24,348 nucleotides of DNA, taken from contig JBMHDM010000047.1 in the NCBI GenBank assembly GCA_049889395.1, positions 1 through 24,348 of the forward strand, written 5' to 3'. The notes below the pieces were generated by a model. The model was not told the origin of the DNA. It was given only the letters and a program-made list of their open reading frames with translations, and searched no databases. The stretch's first letter is position 1. Each line of letters begins with the position of its first letter. A program made the position numbers and the translations under genes. Shown here piece by piece: positions 9,551 through 17,649 of the stretch. This DNA is from UBA3537 sp049889395. GTDB lineage: Bacteria; Bacteroidota; Bacteroidia; Flavobacteriales; Flavobacteriaceae.

Positions 9551-10980
9551 TGATTCACTCTATGAAACACACACACATTTTATTTGCTTTAATTTTAATT
9601 TTTTCTGCTTGTAAATCTAATACCAAAGGAACTGAAACGCAGACCAAACCCTCGACAACAATCACATCCTCAGATATGGAAAATGCTGTGATTTATGAGG
9701 TCAATATTCGTCAATATTCAGAATCAGGAACTTTTGAAGCCTTCACCAAAGACATTCCCCAACTAAAAGCGTTGGGCGTGAAAATCATTTGGGTGATGCC
9801 CATCTTTCCTATTTCGGAAACCAAACGAAAAGCCACAGGAGGAGATTTTGCCGACTTAATTGAAGATGAGGCAGAACGTGCCAAAATGCTGGGAAGCTAC
9901 TATGCCGTTTCTGATTTCACAAAAGTCAATCCGGAGTTTGGAACCATTGAAGATTTTAGGCTTATGCTTAAGACCGCACATGACAATGGAATGTATATGA
10001 TTCTTGATTGGGTTCCAAACCACACAGGGTGGGATCACACCTGGATTTCTACAAACCCAGAATATTACACCCAAAACGAAGCTGGTGAAATCATAGATCC
10101 AATCAACCCCGGAACTGGTGAGTCATGGGGCTGGGCCGATGTGGCGGATTTAAATTACGACAACCAAGCCATGCGTAACGAAATGATTGAGGACATGCTT
10201 TATTGGGTTAAAGAGGAAGGAATAGACGGGTTTAGATGCGATGTAGCCAGTGCTGTACCGTTAGATTTTTGGCAAGATGCTATCGCGAAAATCCGTGCTG
10301 AAAAGGAGGTATTCATGCTAGCAGAAGCTGCCGAACCAGAACTTCTTGAGGGGACCAACTTATTTGACATGGCTTATGGGTGGGAACGTCATCACGTATT
10401 CAATCAAATGGCCAAAGAAGACAGTCCTATAGAACTCTGGGATGAGATCATGGCAAAAGACTCAGAGCGATATGAGTCTGATGATATATTAATGACTTTT
10501 GTTACCAATCACGATGAAAATTCTTGGAACGGAACCATCAGAGAACGCATGGGAAATGCTGCAGAGCTACTCACGGTACTGAGCTACACTGTTCCAGGAA
10601 TGCCATTGATTTATTCTGGGCAAGAATATGATCTTAACCATAGGCTGTTATTTTTTGAAAAAGATCAAATCCCACACACCAAAAATATCATGTGGCCTTT
10701 GCTTGAAAAGTTAGGGGCACTAAAAACCAATAACCCAGCGTTGCATGGCGGAAAGCAGCCAGCCTTGTACAACAGAATTGACTCTGAAAACCCAAAAGTT
10801 TTGACCTTTCAAAGATCAAAAAATGGTCATTCGGTTACTTTTGTTGGTAATTTTTCCACTGAAAATCAAACGGTTAAAAATCCAAGTAAAGGGGCCATGA
10901 ATCATTTTTCGGGCGAAGTTGAATCTTCTGAAACCTTAGACTTGATGCCTTGGGGTTTTAAAATTTTATTACAGAAATAA
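9550..10980 (+). CDS. Lipoprotein GH13 alpha-amylase-family glycosidase
   Basis: Second envelope lipoprotein of GH13 in the operon. The signal ends in FSAC (C21), followed by a Ser/Thr/Lys-rich tether. The barrel starts at NAVIYEVNIRQYSE and shows all conserved regions: DWVPNHTGWDH (153-163), FRCDV with nucleophile D231, LAEA with acid/base E259, and TNHDENSW with D322. SYYAVSDFTKVNPEFGT is the usual region around the first conserved strand. A short C-terminal beta-domain follows. At 476 residues it is compact and lacks the N-terminal domain of the other GH13 here, so the two probably differ in chain-length or linkage preference. The ATG at 9550 overlaps the GH31 stop (TAATG), which suggests translational coupling; an in-frame ATG at 9562 would leave a shorter signal peptide. 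Confidence 0.9.
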   Translation: MIHSMKHTHILFALILIFSACKSNTKGTETQTKPSTTITSSDMENAVIYEVNIRQYSESGTFEAFTKDIPQLKALGVKIIWVMPIFPISETKRKATGGDFADLIEDEAERAKMLGSYYAVSDFTKVNPEFGTIEDFRLMLKTAHDNGMYMILDWVPNHTGWDHTWISTNPEYYTQNEAGEIIDPINPGTGESWGWADVADLNYDNQAMRNEMIEDMLYWVKEEGIDGFRCDVASAVPLDFWQDAIAKIRAEKEVFMLAEAAEPELLEGTNLFDMAYGWERHHVFNQMAKEDSPIELWDEIMAKDSERYESDDILMTFVTNHDENSWNGTIRERMGNAAELLTVLSYTVPGMPLIYSGQEYDLNHRLLFFEKDQIPHTKNIMWPLLEKLGALKTNNPALHGGKQPALYNRIDSENPKVLTFQRSKNGHSVTFVGNFSTENQTVKNPSKGAMNHFSGEVESSETLDLMPWGFKILLQK

Positions 10981-10981
10981 C

Positions 10982-11014
10982 AAAAAAAAGCTTCACTTTG
11001 AGAAGCTTTTTTTT
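10982..11014 (+). terminator. Intrinsic terminator of the alpha-glucan operon
   Basis: A perfect 13-bp inverted repeat, an A-run plus GCTTC (10982-10994) and GAAGC plus a T-run (11002-11014), encloses a 7-base loop. It starts one base after the stop of the last GH13 gene. The right arm supplies its own U-tract. This separates the sugar operon from the mevalonate genes. Confidence 0.85.
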
Positions 11015-11031
11015 GTTTAAAACTCTACAGT

Positions 11032-11061
11032 CTGAAAAACAAATCGAAGTTAGTATCTTTG
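11032..11061 (+). promoter_or_regulatory. Bacteroidetes-type promoter for the mevalonate genes
   Basis: TATCTTTG (11054-11061) matches the Bacteroidetes -7 consensus TAnnTTTG exactly. A CTG at 11032-11034, one base off the -33 TTG, lies 19 bp upstream, the usual spacing. It follows the terminator and precedes the mvaD ATG by 18 bp, implying a very short leader. Confidence 0.6.
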
Positions 11062-11079
11062 TAAGGTAGTTTATATAAC

Positions 11080-12162
11080 ATGCTAATAACAGAATTTCTT
11101 TCAAAAAATACGTACGCTTTAATTGATTCAGGGCTATTGACTTGCTCATCTCCAAGTAATATTGCATTGGTCAAGTATTGGGGGAAAAAACCGCATCAAA
11201 TCCCGACCAATCCATCTATAAGCTTTACACTGGACAACTGTCGCACCACAACGACCTTACATTACAGTCCAAAAACTTCAACCGGATTGACATTTGAGGT
11301 TTTTTTGGAGGGTATTCACAAACCAGATTTTAATCCGAAAATTCAGCAATTTTTTGAAAGAATTTTACCCTATGTGCCATTTTTGGAGTCATTTGACTTT
11401 AAAATTGAAACCGCCAATACCTTTCCACATAGCTCAGGGATCGCCTCATCTGCGTCTGGGATGAGTGCTTTGGCTATGTGTCTGGTTCGCTTGGAGCAGA
11501 AACTTTGTCCTGGTATTAGTGACAGTCACTCAAGACGTAAAGCTTCTTTTTTGGCCCGATTAGGGTCTGGAAGCGCTTGTCGGAGTATAGATGGTGGTTT
11601 GGTGGTATGGGGTGAGCACTCTGATATTCCTGGAAGTTCAAATTTGGAGGGCGTTCCCTTTCCATTTGATGTTCATGAAGTATTTGTAGATTATCAAGAT
11701 ACGATTTTGCTTGTTGACGAAGGTGAGAAACAAGTTAGTAGCACAGTAGGCCATAACTTAATGTACAACCATCCTTTCGCCGAACAACGCTTTAGTCAAG
11801 CAAATGAACATTTGACACAACTTATTGCGGTACTAAAGGATGGCGATTTGACTAATTTCATGAGGATTGTGGAGAGCGAAGCCTTGTCACTTCATGCCAT
11901 GATGATGACCAGCGATCCTTATTATTTATTGATGAAACCTAACACTTTGGCCGTTATAAATACCATTTGGGCCTTTAGAAAGTCTACCGGGGTTCCAGTA
12001 TGTTTTACTCTCGATGCGGGTGCCAATGTTCACATTCTTTATCCAAAACAATATTCCGATAAAGTCAAGTCTTTTATTAATAGTGATTTGTTAAAATATT
12101 GTCAAAATCATCGATTCATCCACGATGAGGTTGGGCGTGGTGCAAAAAGCATCAATATTTAG
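11080..12162 (+). CDS. mvaD: Diphosphomevalonate decarboxylase
   Basis: Cytoplasmic GHMP-superfamily enzyme that converts mevalonate 5-diphosphate, ATP-dependently, to isopentenyl diphosphate, the last step of the mevalonate pathway. Family marks are SPSNIALVKYWGK (24-36), the ATP-binding loop SSGIASSASGMSAL (118-131), GSGSACRSIDGG (162-173) and FTLDAGANVH with the catalytic Asp at D312. The 360-residue length is normal, with a somewhat extended N-terminus typical of Bacteroidetes forms. It is followed by a mevalonate-kinase-like gene and a prenyltransferase, so this is an isoprenoid gene block. Phosphomevalonate kinase and HMG-CoA enzymes are not in the window. Confidence 0.93.
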   Translation: MLITEFLSKNTYALIDSGLLTCSSPSNIALVKYWGKKPHQIPTNPSISFTLDNCRTTTTLHYSPKTSTGLTFEVFLEGIHKPDFNPKIQQFFERILPYVPFLESFDFKIETANTFPHSSGIASSASGMSALAMCLVRLEQKLCPGISDSHSRRKASFLARLGSGSACRSIDGGLVVWGEHSDIPGSSNLEGVPFPFDVHEVFVDYQDTILLVDEGEKQVSSTVGHNLMYNHPFAEQRFSQANEHLTQLIAVLKDGDLTNFMRIVESEALSLHAMMMTSDPYYLLMKPNTLAVINTIWAFRKSTGVPVCFTLDAGANVHILYPKQYSDKVKSFINSDLLKYCQNHRFIHDEVGRGAKSINI

Positions 12163-12164
12163 TT

Positions 12165-12172
12165 TATATTTG
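12165..12172 (+). promoter_or_regulatory. Possible -7 element ahead of the mevalonate kinase
   Basis: TATATTTG, directly after the mvaD stop, matches TAnnTTTG, but no TTG is found at the expected -33 spacing. It could be a weak internal promoter 31 bp before the next ATG. Chance occurrence in AT-rich DNA is a real alternative. Confidence 0.3.
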
Positions 12173-12203
12173 CTATGTAGCATATGTTAATGTAATTACT
12201 ACA

Positions 12204-13133
12204 ATGAAAGGGCCACTGTTTTATTCAAAAATATTATTATTTGGTGAGTATGGAATTATCAAAGATTCCAAAGGCCTTTCTATCCCTTATAATTTTTACA
12301 ATGGTGCTTTAAAAACAACAGAAAAGCACACTGAAGAATCTCAAGAATCTAACGCGGTTTTGTTGGAATTTAGTCATTATTTAGAAGGGGTTGATTCGAC
12401 TATAGTGGCATTTGATCTAAGGCAAATGAAACAAGATATTGCTCATGGTATGTATTTCGATTCATCTATTCCAAGGGGATATGGTGTTGGGAGTAGTGGA
12501 GCCCTTGTTGCAGCGATTTATGATAAATATGCGCTAGAGAAGATAACTGTTTTAGAAAACTTAACTCGCGATAAGCTATTGAAACTTAAATCTATTTTTT
12601 CTTTAATGGAATCATTTTTTCATGGAAAATCATCCGGTTTAGATCCTTTGAATAGCTATTTGAGCTTACCGATTTTAATATCTTCCAAGGATCACATTGA
12701 AGCGACAGGCATACCCACCCAAAATACGTCTGGTACAGGCGCCGTCTTTCTTTTAGATAGTGGGGAAGTGGGTGAAACTGCTCCGATGGTTCAAATTTTC
12801 ATGCAAAAAATGAAGCAAGATGGTTTTAGAACCATGTTGAAAAATCAGTTTATTAAACACACAGATGCTTGTGTAGATGATTTTTTGAGAGGAGATGTTA
12901 AGTCTTTATTTCAAAACACCAAACAGCTATCACAAGTTGTTTTGAGCCACTTTAAACCTATGATCCCGGAAAAATTCCATCAACTTTGGGCTTCTGGGAT
13001 TGAATCCAACGATTATTACTTAAAGCTCTGTGGCTCTGGCGGAGGTGGATATATTTTAGGATTCACGCAAGACTTAAATAAAGCCAAAGCCGCCCTTTCT
13101 GATCATAAGTTGGAAGTTGTATATACCTTCTAA
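12204..13133 (+). CDS. mvk: GHMP-family mevalonate kinase
   Basis: Predicted cytoplasmic kinase phosphorylating mevalonate with ATP. The N-terminus KILLFGEYGIIKDSKGLSIP is the usual first GHMP/mevalonate-kinase strand. The ATP loop is PRGYGVGSSGALVAAIY (90-106). KSSGLDPLNSY (142-152) contains the presumed catalytic D147. The C-terminal glycine-rich motif is CGSGGGGYILGF (276-287). At 309 residues it is of bacterial mevalonate-kinase size. It lies 41 bp after mvaD and 9 bp before the prenyltransferase. GHMP kinases are hard to tell apart by eye; phosphomevalonate kinase is the main alternative, but the GEYGI start and the spacing of motifs fit mevalonate kinase better. Confidence 0.82.
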   Translation: MKGPLFYSKILLFGEYGIIKDSKGLSIPYNFYNGALKTTEKHTEESQESNAVLLEFSHYLEGVDSTIVAFDLRQMKQDIAHGMYFDSSIPRGYGVGSSGALVAAIYDKYALEKITVLENLTRDKLLKLKSIFSLMESFFHGKSSGLDPLNSYLSLPILISSKDHIEATGIPTQNTSGTGAVFLLDSGEVGETAPMVQIFMQKMKQDGFRTMLKNQFIKHTDACVDDFLRGDVKSLFQNTKQLSQVVLSHFKPMIPEKFHQLWASGIESNDYYLKLCGSGGGGYILGFTQDLNKAKAALSDHKLEVVYTF

Positions 13134-13142
13134 AACGGTACA

Positions 13143-14045
13143 ATGCCACATGACTACAAACATACTATGCTAAAAATGATTAGCATTTTTTCTGTCGTTC
13201 GAGGCTACAACATCACTTTAATCGTACTGGCACAATATCTTGCCTCAATATTTATTATGGGATACCAAATCCCTATGATTGATGTTCTTTTAGATGCCCA
13301 ACTGTTTTTGATTGTACTGGCCACAGTTGGTTCAGTTGCTGCGGGTTACATCATCAATAATTTTTATGACTTCGAGAAAGACCTTATCAATCGCCCCCAT
13401 AAATCCAAGTTAGATAGGATGGTAAGCCAAAGAACAAAGCTTTCTTTGTATGTTGTATTGAATGGTGTTGTTTTGTTTCTTATGAGTTTCGTTTCGATGA
13501 GAGCTGTTTTGTTTTTTGGCTCTTATGTATTTGCAATTTGGCTTTACTCTCATAAACTTAAAAAGTTACCCGTTTTGGGAAACTTAACCTCTGCCTTTTT
13601 ATCGATAACACCCTTTTTTGCGATTTTGTTATATTTTCAAAATTACAATGAGTTGATATTTATATTGGGGTTTTATTTATTCCTTATTCTTTCTATTCGT
13701 GAGCTTGTTAAAGATCTAGAAAACATTAAAGGAGATTTAGCCATGGATTACAAAACAGTTCCTGTAGTTCATGGAGAAAAACTCACCAAACAGATGATTA
13801 CATTACTGATAGGCTTGAACTTAATCGTTACAGTTCTCATACTCTATTACTTTTCGATGAGCCTGATGATATTCTTTTTTGGCGGTTCAATAGTTGCACT
13901 AATCGTCTCATTGGCAATGGTATGGAAGGCTCAATCGTCTCGCCAATATAACCGGATTCATATTTTAATAAAAGGATTAATTTTTGCGGGTGTATTGAGT
14001 ATTATGCTATTAAATCCCTCGCTAATTATAGACAAGTTATTTTAG
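13143..14045 (+). CDS. UbiA-family prenyltransferase, DGGGP synthase-like
   Basis: Polytopic membrane prenyltransferase with about eight hydrophobic helices. The first Asp-rich motif is NNFYDFEKDLINRPHK (72-87), with D76 and D80 for magnesium-diphosphate binding. The second is RELVKDLENIKGDLAMDYKT (186-205), with D191, D198 and D202. Flavobacterial relatives are commonly annotated as geranylgeranylglycerol-phosphate geranylgeranyltransferase, the archaeal ether-lipid enzyme, but UbiA proteins also make quinones and hemes and the substrate cannot be read from motifs alone. Its place directly behind two mevalonate-pathway genes supports a polyprenyl diphosphate donor. The start could be ATG 13143 or the downstream ATG at 13167 (MLKMISIFSVVRGYN), which would remove a short polar leader. 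Confidence 0.85.
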   Translation: MPHDYKHTMLKMISIFSVVRGYNITLIVLAQYLASIFIMGYQIPMIDVLLDAQLFLIVLATVGSVAAGYIINNFYDFEKDLINRPHKSKLDRMVSQRTKLSLYVVLNGVVLFLMSFVSMRAVLFFGSYVFAIWLYSHKLKKLPVLGNLTSAFLSITPFFAILLYFQNYNELIFILGFYLFLILSIRELVKDLENIKGDLAMDYKTVPVVHGEKLTKQMITLLIGLNLIVTVLILYYFSMSLMIFFFGGSIVALIVSLAMVWKAQSSRQYNRIHILIKGLIFAGVLSIMLLNPSLIIDKLF

Positions 14046-14075
14046 AAAATGATATTCTGAAATCTAATATTACAT

Positions 14076-14083
14076 TACCTTTG
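14076..14083 (+). promoter_or_regulatory. -7 promoter element of the pseudouridine-synthase-like gene
   Basis: TACCTTTG matches TAnnTTTG exactly. It ends 12 bases before ATG 14096. A start about 5-8 bases downstream would give an almost leaderless transcript. The -33 region shows only an imperfect TTC at 14055-14057. Confidence 0.45.
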
Positions 14084-14095
14084 AAAAAAACAGTT

Positions 14096-14827
14096 ATGTC
14101 GTCGTCTTCCAAACCAAACTCTAATTTAGTTAGGCTAAACAAATTTATTTCTAATTCCGGAATTTGTTCTCGTCGCGAAGCTGATATGTTTATTAAAATT
14201 GGCAATGTAACAGTCAATGGGAAAGTCGTGACTGAGATGGGCTACAAAGTAAAGTTGAGTGATGAGATTCGCTTTGATGGTGTCCGTGTAAATCCAGAAC
14301 CTAAAGTCTATGTGCTGTTAAATAAACCAAAGGGATTTGCCACCACAACAAGCGAAGGAAAGGGTCGAACCGTTATGGATTTGGTCGCCAAAGCCACGAC
14401 TTCGAAAATAAGACCTATTGGCCGCTTAGGACGGAATTCTCTAGGGTTAATTCTTTTTACAAATGACGAAAAACTGCATGCCAAATTTACCCAGTCCAAG
14501 CAAGGAGTGGCTCGCCTGTTTCATATACAGTTAGACAAACCATTGAGTACTGCGCATATGGAATCCATACAGAAGGGGTTTCGTCACGATGGTAAATGGA
14601 TTCAAGTGGACGAGATTAGTTACGTTGAAGGCGCCAAGCACAATGAAATAGGGCTTCGTATAAAAAATACTGGTAATACGGTTATAAGAAGTATTTTTTC
14701 TCACTTTAAATATTCGATAGAAAGTTTGGACTGTGTTGGGATTGGCCCACTTACTAAAAAAGACTTGCCGCGTGGTCACTGGAAACACCTCTCCAAAACT
14801 GAAATCAGTCAGTTGATGATGATTTAA
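14096..14827 (+). CDS. RluB/RsuA-family S4 pseudouridine-synthase-like protein lacking the catalytic Asp
   Basis: RNA-binding protein of the RsuA/RluB/RluF family, 243 residues. An N-terminal S4 domain (VRLNKFISNSGICSRREAD, about 12-70) precedes the synthase domain, which opens with VYVLLNKPKGF. In active enzymes the signature is GRLD followed by xxTxGLL; here it reads PIGRLGRNSLGLILFTND, so the position of the uridine-attacking Asp is Gly (G112, codon 14429-14431). The rest of the fold, including the RGHWKHL end, seems intact and the gene is not frameshifted. It may bind rRNA without modifying it, or use another residue. ATG 14096 was chosen over TTG 14081, which lies inside the promoter element. 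The last 23 bases overlap the convergent glycosyltransferase gene. Confidence 0.8.
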   Translation: MSSSSKPNSNLVRLNKFISNSGICSRREADMFIKIGNVTVNGKVVTEMGYKVKLSDEIRFDGVRVNPEPKVYVLLNKPKGFATTTSEGKGRTVMDLVAKATTSKIRPIGRLGRNSLGLILFTNDEKLHAKFTQSKQGVARLFHIQLDKPLSTAHMESIQKGFRHDGKWIQVDEISYVEGAKHNEIGLRIKNTGNTVIRSIFSHFKYSIESLDCVGIGPLTKKDLPRGHWKHLSKTEISQLMMI

Positions 14828-16148
14828 TTTTTTTCTGTGCAATTATCTCATAAAAGAAAATTATCAATACCATGCCATATTGAGTAAATCGCCAATAATC
14901 GTTTTCCAAAACATAGCCATTATGATAGGAAAAATAACTAAAAATAATCGTAAAACTCCATAGGATAGGATAACTGTACTGGGTTAGTATACTCAAAAAT
15001 ATTAAAGTAATAATATACCAAGGATGTACTGTTGTTGATATCAAAAAATAAACGGTTAGTAGTAATAAAGTTTGGCTTAAAATTTTTTGGGTTGAGGTCT
15101 CTTTTTTGGATAAAAAATAAATCAAAAATAAGCTCAATACAATCGGTACAATATATCGCATATATAGCATTAAGTTGACTCCATAATAAGCATCACAATA
15201 GGCTTTAGCGATATAAAAAATTCCAGCATTGAATTCAAAATTAGAAAACCAGAGACCAATTGTTTTGGAATAATTGGTGACAAATAGTTCATTAAAAAAT
15301 GGGGTAAACCCTATGATAATAACAATTGCTATGGTTGCATAAAATAGCCAACTTCTTCGCCAGTTGAGTTTAGATAAGAAAAGCGGTAATAAAAATAATG
15401 GGATTAATTTTGTCAATACAGATAGCCCCATGAAGAACCCAGCCCAAAGGATTTTTTTTCGCTCCAAAAAATATAAAAAGCACACCAATAAAAAGATCAT
15501 CAGCCCCTCATGGTGTAGATTACCACTTAGTTCAACAATAACTAAAGGATTTAAAAAATATAGAAAAATAGATTTGGGTTGAAGCTGTAATAGTTTCAAC
15601 AGTTTTTGACCAACAATTAAAATCCCAATATCAGCAAAAATGATAGTGCCTCGCAGAAATAGGACACTCAACGTCATCGATTGTTTGAACAAGAGTCCTG
15701 CAATCAATGCAGGTAGTTGGTGTAGAGGCGGATAATTGGAGTAATTACTTTGGCTGAGAGCGCTCATACCACCCCATAATTTTTCCATAAAGGGCCCCTC
15801 GATTTTATTTAAACCTATAATTTCATTTGGCGTCCACAAAAAGGGGTTAATCCCTTCTATAATTAATCGTCCGTCCCATAAAAACCTGTAGAAGTCTTGA
15901 GAAAGTGTAGGGGTGGCACATAGAAAAATGATTCTAGAAATCAACCCAAGACTAATCACATAAGATGTTTTAAAGTTGTGTTTTAGCAATAAATAGTAAC
16001 CAGTAAAAAGTCCCAAAAAACACAATCCTAAAGTGAGGTGCTCGTGTCGTTGAATTCCATATCCTATATAACTGTAGAGTCCAATAGAAAATGCCGATAA
16101 AATAAAAAAAGAAAAAGAATTTGATTTTGTAAACACCCTTGACATCAT
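14805..16148 (-). CDS. Polytopic GT-C-like mannosyltransferase (DUF2029/PIG-M-like)
   Basis: Integral membrane protein of 447 residues with about eleven or twelve hydrophobic helices, resembling GT-C glycosyltransferases that use polyprenyl-phosphate sugars. The diagnostic loop after the second or third helix is SQDFYRFLWDGRLIIEGINPF (83-103), holding the acidic D85 and D92; later parts include NYPPLHQLPALIAG and VLTKLIPLFLLPLFL. It is the last of the eight-gene minus-strand run, starting 10 bp after the stop of the BcsA-like GT2. The DPM-type GT2 two genes upstream could supply its polyprenyl-phosphate sugar. Acceptor and sugar are unknown. Starts at 16148 or the adjacent ATG at 16145 are equivalent. 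Its 3' end overlaps the pseudouridine-synthase-like gene tail to tail. Confidence 0.75.
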   Translation of the reverse strand: MMSRVFTKSNSFSFFILSAFSIGLYSYIGYGIQRHEHLTLGLCFLGLFTGYYLLLKHNFKTSYVISLGLISRIIFLCATPTLSQDFYRFLWDGRLIIEGINPFLWTPNEIIGLNKIEGPFMEKLWGGMSALSQSNYSNYPPLHQLPALIAGLLFKQSMTLSVLFLRGTIIFADIGILIVGQKLLKLLQLQPKSIFLYFLNPLVIVELSGNLHHEGLMIFLLVCFLYFLERKKILWAGFFMGLSVLTKLIPLFLLPLFLSKLNWRRSWLFYATIAIVIIIGFTPFFNELFVTNYSKTIGLWFSNFEFNAGIFYIAKAYCDAYYGVNLMLYMRYIVPIVLSLFLIYFLSKKETSTQKILSQTLLLLTVYFLISTTVHPWYIITLIFLSILTQYSYPILWSFTIIFSYFSYHNGYVLENDYWRFTQYGMVLIIFFYEIIAQKKIKSSSTD

Positions 16149-16158
16149 AGCCAGGCTA

Positions 16159-17649
16159 TTATGTACGGGTTTTTATGGATTGGAAAAATACAAATCCAAA
16201 ACCAGTAAAAAGCATAAAATGAAATGGGAATAACCCAAAATCTCCACCTTGATCTCCAACGATAAAAGCACTGTACATTCCAAATCCAAAATACAACATC
16301 AATAGACCTTCTAAAACAACATTTAAAGAGGGTTTTTTTCGTAAGTATTTATTATTTTTCCAGCTATCTGACAGAGAATTGATATTAAATTTAGGGGTCC
16401 TAACAAACTCACTTCGTTTGCCTATATGTCCTTCAATTACAGCTATCGAGTTGTGTAATGAAAAGCCCATCGCAATAGAGAAAAAAGTAAAAAACATTAC
16501 GATGTATTCTACAAAGCTTTTTAACGTACTTCCATGTGTTTTTTTGTACATAAACCAGTAGCAGATGAAGAAAATGAGGGTGCTAATGACAAAAAAGCTC
16601 ATGACATAAAAATAGGTTTTCAAATGCGCATATTCATTTTTTATGTAAAGCATTGGGATACTCAAAACAGCCACAATAAGTACATTTAAAAACATGGTGC
16701 TGTTTAAAAGATGAAGCATTCCATGAATTTTGGTTTTAAAGGGTAAACTTTTATGAGAAAACACCCGCCCTATCATTTTACGAAAGTTTTCAGCTCCCCC
16801 TTTATTCCATCGAAACTGTTGAGACCTAGCAGCGCTAATTACAACAGGTAATTCAGCTGGAGTTTCCACATCCTCTAGATATTTAAATTTCCAGTCTTTC
16901 AATTGTGCTCTGTAGCTCAAATCTAAATCTTCTGTAAGCGTATCTCCTTCCCAGTTTCCGGCATCCAGAATACATGTCTTTCGCCATACGCCTGCGGTAC
17001 CATTAAAATTGATAAAATGCCCTTTTGCACTTCTACCAACTTGCTCCAAAGTAAAATGGGCGTCAAGAGCAAAAGCCTGAACTTTTGTAAGTAAAGAATA
17101 ATTTCTGTTGATGTGACTCCAGCGCGTCTGAACGACACCAACCTTGGGGTCTTTAAAATACGGAATAGTCCGTAGTAGCCAGTCTGATTCAGGTAAAAAA
17201 TCTGCATCAAAAATGGCAATAAAATCACCTTTGGCTATTTTTAAACCCTCTTTCAATGCGCCAGCTTTAAATCCTTTCCTATTTTGTCTTCGAATATGAT
17301 GAATGTCATACCCTTTTTGTTGTAATTCTTTAACCTGATTGGCAGTAGTTTTGACAGATTCATCTGTTGAGTCGTCTAAAACTTGAATTTCTAGCTTATC
17401 ACTTGGATAGTCTAATTCTACAATATTATCTAAAAGGCGTTCCATGACATAAAGTTCATTGTAAACTGGTAGTTGTATGGTTACAAATGGAACTTCGCTG
17501 GAATTTGAAAGATTAAATTTAGGGGCTTTTGATTCATTTTTTTTGGCACTTAAATAATTAAATAACAGATTTAATTGTGCCAAAGCGTACATGAAAATGA
17601 GAATCAAGGCGGTGGAGTATATGACAATTATAGTAGACTCTAAAAGCAT
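16159..17649 (-). CDS. Membrane GT2 glycosyltransferase, BcsA/CslA-like
   Basis: Processive-type inner-membrane glycosyltransferase, 496 residues. It has one N-terminal helix (about 5-30), a cytoplasmic GT-A domain (about 55-290) and about four C-terminal helices. Visible catalytic elements of the cellulose-synthase-like group are DD (92-93), DAD (148-150), TED with the presumed base (239-241) and QQFRW (277-281). FNGTAGVWRK is typical of the glucomannan synthase/BcsA-like family. No PilZ domain is present. Whether it makes a polymer or adds one sugar to a lipid cannot be seen; relatives are annotated as cellulose synthase or beta-mannan synthase. The ATG overlaps the stop of the DPM-type gene by one base (TAATG on the minus strand), indicating translational coupling in the run that begins with the arsenosugar genes. 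Confidence 0.85.
   Translation of the reverse strand: MLLESTIIVIYSTALILIFMYALAQLNLLFNYLSAKKNESKAPKFNLSNSSEVPFVTIQLPVYNELYVMERLLDNIVELDYPSDKLEIQVLDDSTDESVKTTANQVKELQQKGYDIHHIRRQNRKGFKAGALKEGLKIAKGDFIAIFDADFLPESDWLLRTIPYFKDPKVGVVQTRWSHINRNYSLLTKVQAFALDAHFTLEQVGRSAKGHFINFNGTAGVWRKTCILDAGNWEGDTLTEDLDLSYRAQLKDWKFKYLEDVETPAELPVVISAARSQQFRWNKGGAENFRKMIGRVFSHKSLPFKTKIHGMLHLLNSTMFLNVLIVAVLSIPMLYIKNEYAHLKTYFYVMSFFVISTLIFFICYWFMYKKTHGSTLKSFVEYIVMFFTFFSIAMGFSLHNSIAVIEGHIGKRSEFVRTPKFNINSLSDSWKNNKYLRKKPSLNVVLEGLLMLYFGFGMYSAFIVGDQGGDFGLFPFHFMLFTGFGFVFFQSIKTRT

Noticed and set aside
10958..11167. 69-codon minus-strand frame across the terminator and the mvaD start
   Set aside because: It spans a strong terminator and promoter, and has no recognisable features.
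14081..14095. TTG start extending the S4-domain protein by five codons
   Set aside because: The TTG is part of the TACCTTTG promoter element and the added residues are not needed for the S4 domain.
14798..14813. Hairpin ACTG-AAAT-CAGT as a bidirectional terminator for the convergent genes
   Set aside because: The stem is only four or five base pairs and no T-run follows on either strand.
16923..17228. 101-codon open frame on the minus strand inside the BcsA-like GT2 gene
   Set aside because: It is in an alternative frame over the catalytic domain; the real frame contains DAD, TED and QxxRW motifs.
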